From Verrucomicrobiota bacterium (lineage in GTDB: Bacteria; Verrucomicrobiota; Verrucomicrobiia; Opitutales; UBA953), in contig JAPLTU010000035.1 of assembly GCA_026397965.1 (NCBI GenBank), forward strand, positions 28,928 through 92,927: a stretch of 64,000 bases of DNA, written 5' to 3'. This document shows positions 58,380 through 64,000 of this stretch, one piece after another (the first letter of the stretch is position 1; the number at the start of each line of letters is the position of its first letter). Position numbers and translations under genes: made by a program. The notes below the pieces were generated by a model, which saw only the letters and a list, made by a program, of their open reading frames with translations, was not told where the DNA came from and searched no databases.

Positions 58380-59312
58380 ATGAAAACCCGCCCCCTCGGT
58401 AAGACTGGGATTAATCTCCCCATCCTCAGCTTTGGCGCTTCGTCGCTCGGCCAGGAATTCCGCAGCGTCGCGCTCGATGACGCCTTGAAGTCGGTGCAAG
58501 TCGCTCTTGATTGTGGGCTCAACTTCATCGACACGTCGCCTTTCTATGGTCGTGGCATGTCTGAAGTGCTTCTTGGGATCGCCTTACGGGGCGTACCTCG
58601 CGATAGCTACACGCTCTGCACCAAGGTTGGTCGCTATGACCTGCCGCACTTCGATTTCTCGGCCAAGCGCGTGGCGGAGAGCATCGATGTCTCCCTGCAT
58701 CGCCTCGGCACTGATCACCTGGATATCGCCCTCTGCCACGATATCGAATTCGTGCCGATGCAACAGATCGTCGATGAGACGATCCCCGCGCTCCGCAAAG
58801 CTAAACAGGCCGGTAAGATCCGGGCGCTCGGCTTCAGCGGTTACCCGCAGAAAATCTTTAAATTTATCTGCGACCAGACCGACGTCGATTGTGTGCTGAG
58901 CTATAATCAATACACGCTCCAGAACACCCGCTTCGCCGATGAGACGGTACCGTATCTCAAGGCTAAAGGCATCGGTGTGATGAACGCCGGTCCATTCAGC
59001 GCGCGCTTGCTCACGAACGCACCGCTACCGGCCTGGTTGAAGGAGCCCGAAGAGGTCAAGGCCGCCGCCCGCGCCGCCGCCTCCCTTTGCGCCGCCCGGG
59101 GGGTTGATATCGCCAAGCTGGCTCTGCAGTTTTCCCTCGATCATCCCGATATCGCCACGACGGTTTCCGGTAGCGCCAATCCGGTGAACATCCGGAACTG
59201 GGCGAAGTGGGCCGCCGAGCCGATCGACCGCGCCTTGTTGGCCGAAGTCCTCGCGATTTTCGCCCCGGTCCATAACCGCGGCCACCTCGAAGGCCTGAAG
59301 GAAAATAATTAA
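58380..59312 (+). CDS. Aldo/keto reductase, probable aldose 1-dehydrogenase
   Basis: This 310-residue NAD(P)-dependent TIM-barrel oxidoreductase resembles L-galactose or L-fucose 1-dehydrogenases. Catalytic residues are visible in FIDTSPFYGRG (Asp, Tyr), LCTKVGRYD (Lys) and IALCHDIEF (His). Next to a mutarotase and a lactonase, oxidation of a free sugar to its lactone is the likely role. The precise sugar is inferred from context. Confidence 0.82.
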   Translation: MKTRPLGKTGINLPILSFGASSLGQEFRSVALDDALKSVQVALDCGLNFIDTSPFYGRGMSEVLLGIALRGVPRDSYTLCTKVGRYDLPHFDFSAKRVAESIDVSLHRLGTDHLDIALCHDIEFVPMQQIVDETIPALRKAKQAGKIRALGFSGYPQKIFKFICDQTDVDCVLSYNQYTLQNTRFADETVPYLKAKGIGVMNAGPFSARLLTNAPLPAWLKEPEEVKAAARAAASLCAARGVDIAKLALQFSLDHPDIATTVSGSANPVNIRNWAKWAAEPIDRALLAEVLAIFAPVHNRGHLEGLKENN

Positions 59313-59315
59313 GAT

Positions 59316-60344
59316 ATGAAAGCCATCCGCCTCGATCAGCCGCAGCAATTTGTGCTCTTGGATATTCCGGAGCCGCCCGCCCCGGCGGCCGGCGAGGCTG
59401 TGGTTCGCGTCCACCGCATCGGGATCTGTGGCACGGACTACGGCGGCTATCTCGGCAAGATGCCGTTCTATTCCTACCCCCGCATTCCGGGGCATGAGCT
59501 GGGCGTCGAAGTCCTCGCCGTCGGTCCGGGCGTTACGAACGTCAAGCCCGGCGACCATTGCTCAGTCGAGCCCTACATCAACTGTCAGTCTTGTTACAGT
59601 TGCCGCCGTGGTTTCACGAACTGTTGCGAAAAACACCTGACACTGGGCGTGATGTGCGACGGCGGTATGGCGGAAAAATTCCTGCTGCCGGCCCGCAAGC
59701 TGCACGTTTCGACCAAGCTGAGCTATGATCAGCTCGCGCTCGTCGAGACGCTCGCCATCGGCTGTCATGCCGTCGATCGCGCGGCCCCTAAGCCCGGCGA
59801 GACGGTCTTGATCATCGGCGCGGGTCCGATCGGTCTTTCCGCCGTCGAGTTCGTCAAGGTGTCCGGCGCGAAGTGCGTGGTGATGGACATGAACGCTGAA
59901 CGGCTGAAATTTTGCACTGAGGTGATGAAGGTCGATGGGGTCATTCAGGCCAAAGGCGATGGCTCAGAGCTCATCGCTCTAGCCAAGCTCACGCATGATC
60001 AGCTCGCCGATGTCGTGATCGACGCGACGGGTAGCAACAAATCCATGGTGGCCTGCTTCCAGTATGCGGCCTTCGCCGCTCGCATCGTCTACGTGGGTAT
60101 CACGCAGCAGGAACTGACCTTCCCACATGCGCCTCATCTCCACCGCCGCGAACTTACCATCATGGCGAGCCGCAACGCCCTCTCCAAAGACTTCGCTCGA
60201 ATTATCAAACTAATCGAAGACGGCGTGATCGATACCAAGCCCTGGATAACTCACCACGCGAAGCTCGAAGATATGATTGCGACCTTCCCCACGTGGCTGA
60301 AGCCCGAGACGGGGGTCATCAAAGCCATCGTGGACGTGGTCTGA
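59316..60344 (+). CDS. Zinc-dependent alcohol dehydrogenase
   Basis: This 342-residue medium-chain dehydrogenase has catalytic-zinc ligands in GICGTDYGGY and PGHELGVEV, a structural-zinc loop in NCQSCYSCRRGFTNCCEKH, and the NAD motif VLIIGAGPIGLSAVEF. It resembles sorbitol, L-threonine or 2-keto-3-deoxy-L-fuconate-type dehydrogenases. It lies 3 nt after the aldo/keto reductase, so it probably acts later in the same sugar pathway. Confidence 0.85.
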   Translation: MKAIRLDQPQQFVLLDIPEPPAPAAGEAVVRVHRIGICGTDYGGYLGKMPFYSYPRIPGHELGVEVLAVGPGVTNVKPGDHCSVEPYINCQSCYSCRRGFTNCCEKHLTLGVMCDGGMAEKFLLPARKLHVSTKLSYDQLALVETLAIGCHAVDRAAPKPGETVLIIGAGPIGLSAVEFVKVSGAKCVVMDMNAERLKFCTEVMKVDGVIQAKGDGSELIALAKLTHDQLADVVIDATGSNKSMVACFQYAAFAARIVYVGITQQELTFPHAPHLHRRELTIMASRNALSKDFARIIKLIEDGVIDTKPWITHHAKLEDMIATFPTWLKPETGVIKAIVDVV

Positions 60345-60349
60345 ATTTC

Positions 60350-61192
60350 ATGCGTCTCGATGCCCACCAGCACTTTTGGTCTTACCGTGCCGAACAATAT
60401 CCCTGGATTACACCCGGCTCCCCGTTGCATCGCAGCTGGCTCCCCGAAAAATTAATCGCCCTTCAAAAACCTTTGGATTTTACCGGAGCGATTGCCGTGC
60501 AGGCCCGCCAGGTCATCGAAGAATCGGATTGGCTCCTTGGGCTCGCCGAACAGCACGAGGTGATCAAGGGCGTCGTCGGTTGGGTCGACCTACGGAGCGA
60601 TCGCGTGGAAGAGGACCTCGTCCGTTTGTCGGCGAACCGCAAGTTCGTCGGTGTCCGGCACGTGGTGCAAGACGAGCCCGATGACCAATTCATGCTGGGT
60701 AAAGAATTTCAGCGCGGCATCAGCCAGCTCCAAGCCCATGGGCTGACGTATGACTTTCTCATCTACCCTAAGCAGCTCGATGCGGCGATCGCGTTGGCGG
60801 AGAAATTCCCCACCCAGCCTTTCGTCCTCGATCATATGGCTAAGCCTCTGGTGAAGGCCGGAACGATCGAACCCTGGCGCCAAAAGATCAAACGTCTGGC
60901 CCAATGTCCGAACGTCCATTGCAAGGTCTCCGGCCTGATCACCGAAGCGAACCACGCTCATTGGAAGCCGGCACATTTCCAACCTTATCTGGATACGGTC
61001 TTCGAGGCATTTAGTCCCGCCCGCCTGATGTACGGATCCGATTGGCCCGTCTGTCTGCTCGCGGGTAGTTACCAGCAGGCCTACGAGTTGGTCGATGGCT
61101 ACGCGCAACAGCTTAAGAGCAAGCAACGCGATGCGCTGTTCGGTATCAACGCGGCCAAGTTTTATCTAAAGTCCAGATTGGCGAAATCTTGA
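60350..61192 (+). CDS. L-fuconolactonase-like amidohydrolase
   Basis: This 280-residue TIM-barrel hydrolase of the amidohydrolase-2 family starts with MRLDAHQHFWSY, the pattern of L-fucono- and L-rhamnono-lactonases. It also has PFVLDHMAKP (metal-binding His) and YGSDWPVCLLAG (catalytic Asp). The start at 60350 overlaps nothing and begins family homology. It would open the lactone made by the aldo/keto reductase. Confidence 0.87.
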   Translation: MRLDAHQHFWSYRAEQYPWITPGSPLHRSWLPEKLIALQKPLDFTGAIAVQARQVIEESDWLLGLAEQHEVIKGVVGWVDLRSDRVEEDLVRLSANRKFVGVRHVVQDEPDDQFMLGKEFQRGISQLQAHGLTYDFLIYPKQLDAAIALAEKFPTQPFVLDHMAKPLVKAGTIEPWRQKIKRLAQCPNVHCKVSGLITEANHAHWKPAHFQPYLDTVFEAFSPARLMYGSDWPVCLLAGSYQQAYELVDGYAQQLKSKQRDALFGINAAKFYLKSRLAKS

Positions 61193-61209
61193 GTAGGCCT
61201 TTCGTGCGC

Positions 61210-62378
61210 ATGACGACTGATAGCACCCTCGCAGCCTTGGCCGATCGGTTGGCTTGCGGCGACGGTTCGTTCGCTCAGGCAAAGGAACTAAGAAAAGCCA
61301 TCGCTTTGTTCGACGGACGCTTTTCTTCCGCACTACGCGTCTCAGCGGCTTTCGCTTACTTATTTCCACCTCTGGCAGTCCCCTTGGCACGCCGGATCGT
61401 TGGACCCCGGCGTACCCTCAAGGATCAGACAAATCTTTCGCCGCCGCCGATGTCGACGGGACCAGCAACCTTAGTCATTACGCCCTCCGCTGATTTTAAT
61501 TTAGCGGCCCAGACTTTCGCCGACCTTTCGCCGCCGCCCATCCTCATTCTGGTCGGCTCCGCCCAAACCGATCTTGCACTCCACGCTTTGCTACAAGCCA
61601 CCCGACCGTCCGTTTCACGGATTGCTTTCAAAGCAGCGGACACCGTGGACGAAGCCGCCCAGTTTATTGAAAGCCAGGACGGGCCTAAACTACCGGTTTC
61701 TTTTCAAGGTCTCGACCGCGATCAAGCGCACGTCTTCCTTGCGAAGATTTCTGCTCCACTCGTCGAAGTGAATTTAAGGCCGCAGGGTGCGTCGGATTTC
61801 ATCGAGCCGACGGTTGACGATGGCGACTCGTGGTCAGCGGAAAACCTGTCTAAGGTCGTACGAAAATGGGAAACCCAGCCGGTCAGCCAAACGGCTTCTG
61901 ATTTCGACGTGCTCCATCGATTCTTACGAACGCCACCGACGGTCGGCCGCTCCTACCTTCGTCTCTCTGCCGGTGCCGATCTGACGGAATGCCATCGGGT
62001 GCTCGACTGTCTGGTCGCGATGAGGCACGTCTGGATCGTGAGCGTAGACCCCACGTCTGGATCGTGAGCGTAGACCCCTCGTCAGACCCTTATCTCATCG
62101 AGCGCGTGGCCAAAGACGCCGCTTTTTGCGAGGTGCAGACAGCGGACGTTTTTGCGGAATTCATCCAAGCCCACGACCGTGTCCGGGTGGTCGGAGTTCC
62201 CCCTGGCTTTGTCCCTGCCGCTGGCCTGACGGCGGATTTTTTCTGTGGCCCGGTCTCATTGCAGCCCCTTGCGGAGCTGAGCCCTTATTACCTTCGTCAA
62301 GTCCTGCGGGTCGGCCATCGGGGATTCCTTCGGGCGGCCGACTTCATGGACGTGGCTTGCGCTTCGGTCGGCCGCTAG
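61210..62378 (+). pseudogene. Hypothetical gene split by a 26-bp tandem duplication
   Basis: A frame from 61210 (or TTG 61189) runs to a stop at 62067, and a second frame from about 62052 continues to 62378. The junction is an exact 26-bp tandem repeat (62026-62077). Removing one copy joins the frames into one 380-residue protein, reading VWIVSVDP then SSDPYLIERVAKDAAF. I do not recognise the protein; it appears soluble, with no export signal or clear catalytic motif. It follows the lactonase gene without a gap and may belong to the sugar operon. As written it is truncated at about 286 residues. Confidence 0.75.
62026..62077 (+). repeat. Perfect 26-bp tandem duplication
   Basis: Two identical 26-base units (62026-62051 and 62052-62077, each starting CACGTCTGGATCGTGAGCG) lie head to tail inside a coding sequence. 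Because 26 is not a multiple of three, the second unit shifts the reading frame. It is probably a recent slippage or assembly event. Confidence 0.95.
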
Positions 62379-62390
62379 CAGATTAATCTT

Positions 62391-62594
62391 ATGGAAGCCC
62401 CCATGCACGCCTTGGAAGAACGCCTGGCTTTTCTTCAGCGACACGTCGAACAACAGGACCGCGAGATGCTTGAGCTCTCCCGCGAGCTGATGAAGCTGAC
62501 CGAACGCCTCGCCCGCATGGAAGCCAAGGTGGCGCAAGGGACGGATGGCGCCGAGAGCTCCCCGCCGGCCGACGAACGCCCGCCGCATTGGTGA
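62391..62594 (+). CDS. slyX: SlyX family protein
   Basis: This 67-residue protein is a short coiled coil (LEERLAFLQRHVEQQDREML) ending in PPHW, close to the PPHY ending of SlyX. Its function in other bacteria is not established. An in-frame ATG at 62403 gives a slightly shorter product. It lies 12 nt after the disrupted gene. Confidence 0.8.
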   Translation: MEAPMHALEERLAFLQRHVEQQDREMLELSRELMKLTERLARMEAKVAQGTDGAESSPPADERPPHW

Positions 62595-62653
62595 CGCCAG
62601 AAACGGGTTTACTTCTTTAGCCTAAATATTAATAAATCATCAGAACTATCGCC

Positions 62654-63034
62654 ATGAATGATACGCTTACTTATTTGGAATATGGGATTTACCTCTGGCT
62701 TTCGCTGGCCGTGACCCTGTGGGTCGGACGGGTGCTTTTTCGGAGCGGTCGCCCGTTCCTGGTCGATGCTTTTCATGGCAACGAAACGATGGCTGACTCG
62801 GTCAATAATCTTCTGATCATCGGCTTCTATTTGGTGAATGTCGGCTTCATGTTGCTTTTCCTTTCATCCAAAGAGCACCCCACGACAGGCATCAAAGTCG
62901 TTGAGGATGTCAGCAAATCGGTCGGCGTGGTCGTGGTCGTCCTCGGTGTGATGCATTTCATTAACTTAGCCGTATTAAATTCCCTACGTACGGGTGGGCT
63001 TGCCACACGTCCGCCGGAGTTGCCGAAGCGCTAA
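62654..63034 (+). CDS. Small hypothetical membrane protein
   Basis: This 126-residue protein has three hydrophobic segments: GIYLWLSLAVTLWVGRVLF, LLIIGFYLVNVGFMLLFLS and VGVVVVVLGVMHFINLAVL. A conserved-looking ADSVNNLL and a charged loop lie between them. I cannot assign a family. It sits between slyX and the SRAP gene on the same strand. Confidence 0.65.
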   Translation: MNDTLTYLEYGIYLWLSLAVTLWVGRVLFRSGRPFLVDAFHGNETMADSVNNLLIIGFYLVNVGFMLLFLSSKEHPTTGIKVVEDVSKSVGVVVVVLGVMHFINLAVLNSLRTGGLATRPPELPKR

Positions 63035-63043
63035 GACCGCGAT

Positions 63044-63748
63044 ATGTGTGGCCGTGTGACCCAGTTTTCGCGCTGGGAAGAAGTTGTCCGCGATCTGGGT
63101 TTACGCCCTTCGCCTCAGGCACGGCGCTATAACATTTCACCGGGGACTCCGTTGTTCAGTGTGAGGCGCGAGCAAGGCGAACTTAAGGTCGAGCCTTTGC
63201 CTTGGGGCTTCGTCCCGTCGTGGCTCGCACCCGACCTCAAGGAGGAGGGGCATGCCAACGCCCGCGCTGAAGGCATTTTCGATCGGCCGACTTTCAAGGA
63301 TTCCGCCAAGCTTCGCCGCTGTATTATCCCCGTCGACGGATACTTTGAGTGGAAATCCGAAGGCCGGACCAAGGTGCCTTATTATTTCCGCGCGGCCGAG
63401 GGCGGACCCTTGGCGCTCGCTGGCTTGTGGTCGCTTCGCCTCTTGGCCGATGGTTCGGTCAGTCGCACTTTGGCCCTAGTAACGGTCGCCCCCAATCGCG
63501 AAGCCGGCGCCATCCACTCCCGCATGCCAGTGGTGCTTGAGGGTACCAAGCGTGCAGCCTGGCTCTCCGAGCGGGCCTTTTCTCCCGAAGAGTTTGCGCA
63601 GTTAGCCGTGACCGCCCCCGACCGCACCCTATCATTGTATCGGGTCTCTCCCGACGTCAATCGGGTGGCGCAGGATCAGCCCAGCCTCGTCGAGCCGCTC
63701 GTGGGCGCCACCGACCAGCCCGACTTCTTCGGAGATTTGCTTGGCTAG
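63044..63748 (+). CDS. SRAP domain protein (YedK/HMCES-like)
   Basis: SRAP proteins form a covalent link to abasic sites in single-stranded DNA and shield them. The 234-residue protein begins MCGRVTQFS, giving the nucleophile Cys2 after Met removal. It also has the conserved NARAEGIFDRPTF, CIIPVDGYFEWK (catalytic Glu) and AIHSRMPVVL (His). All key residues are present. It stands close to its neighbours with no visible terminator. Confidence 0.93.
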   Translation: MCGRVTQFSRWEEVVRDLGLRPSPQARRYNISPGTPLFSVRREQGELKVEPLPWGFVPSWLAPDLKEEGHANARAEGIFDRPTFKDSAKLRRCIIPVDGYFEWKSEGRTKVPYYFRAAEGGPLALAGLWSLRLLADGSVSRTLALVTVAPNREAGAIHSRMPVVLEGTKRAAWLSERAFSPEEFAQLAVTAPDRTLSLYRVSPDVNRVAQDQPSLVEPLVGATDQPDFFGDLLG

Positions 63749-63775
63749 TCGGATTATTTATTCAGTTATAAAGGT

Positions 63776-64000
63776 ATGTCATCACCTTTGCATGTTCCTA
63801 AATCCGTGGAGAAGCCTTGGGGGCGTGAAATCTGGTACGGCGATCAGCCAGCCTACGCCGGCAAGGTGCTGGAGGTGAAGGCTGGTAAGCGCTTAAGTTT
63901 GCAATACCACGAACGTAAGACCGAGACGCTCTACCTGCTCACGGGTCGCGTCAAGCTGACCTATCGGCCTTTGCTTGCCGGCGAAACGCATGCCACGGCC
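63776..64000 (+). CDS. Cupin / mannose-6-phosphate isomerase-like protein, 3' end outside window
   Basis: The first 75 codons of a gene are present, preceded by AAGG. The segment KPWGREIWYGD, followed by LSLQYHERKTETLYLLTGRV, is typical of the cupin domain of type-II phosphomannose isomerase or GDP-mannose pyrophosphorylase. HERKTE supplies metal-binding residues. The window ends within the gene, so its full domain content is unknown. Confidence 0.8.
   Translation, partial: MSSPLHVPKSVEKPWGREIWYGDQPAYAGKVLEVKAGKRLSLQYHERKTETLYLLTGRVKLTYRPLLAGETHATA

Overview
This 64 kb window looks like chromosomal DNA of a Verrucomicrobiota bacterium, probably of the Opitutales type. That is an inference from the protein families, the aroA-cmk fusion, the DUF5069 protein and the gene neighbourhoods, because no rRNA is present to confirm it. 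The cell is Gram-negative: a porin, a UrtABCDE transporter with a periplasmic binding protein, and CcsA/HemX- and CapD-like proteins are encoded. Genes are packed tightly with many 4-nt overlaps. No gene-free stretch exceeds 300 bases, and I saw no insertion sequence, prophage or CRISPR array.

Region 1 (1-35 kb) is housekeeping. It holds a secreted glycosidase-like protein, a Cys/Met-type PLP enzyme, lysA, mnmE-mnmG, a PhoB/PhoR-like pair, tRNA-Gly, a minus-strand hemX/ccsA-hemA-NtrC-type regulator-PstS-like run, and DUF5069-LMW phosphatase-RelE-fold-pssA-dnaN. It continues with a tyrA-aroA/cmk-plsC operon, a capD-type nucleotide-sugar dehydratase, purEK, prmA-purN, a NamZ-like muramidase, and a purF operon with a Nudix enzyme and an unassigned protein that carries kinase-like motifs. 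Two perfect parS sites, one inside mnmG and one just after it, together with nearby dnaN, suggest the origin-proximal part of the chromosome.

Region 2 (35-47 kb) is a complete urea scavenging and hydrolysis locus: porin, urtABCDE, ureABC, ureEFGD and a small His-rich membrane protein. Two nearly identical sigma-54 promoter motifs flank urtA, one before the porin and one before urtB, and a strong terminator lies after urtA. An NtrC-type sigma-54 activator is encoded about 23 kb away at 11-12.5 kb.

Region 3 (47-57 kb) has a mutM with a degenerate zinc finger, rsmD, rsmE, pdxH and the atpBEFHAGDC operon. As written, atpE is frameshifted just before its ion-binding helix.

Region 4 (57-64 kb) holds a sugar-acid operon that fits non-phosphorylating L-fucose (or a similar sugar) oxidation: an epimerase, a FucU/RbsD mutarotase, an aldo/keto reductase, a zinc dehydrogenase and a lactonase. 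It is followed by a gene broken by an exact 26-bp tandem duplication, then slyX, a small membrane protein, an SRAP protein, and a cupin gene cut by the window edge.
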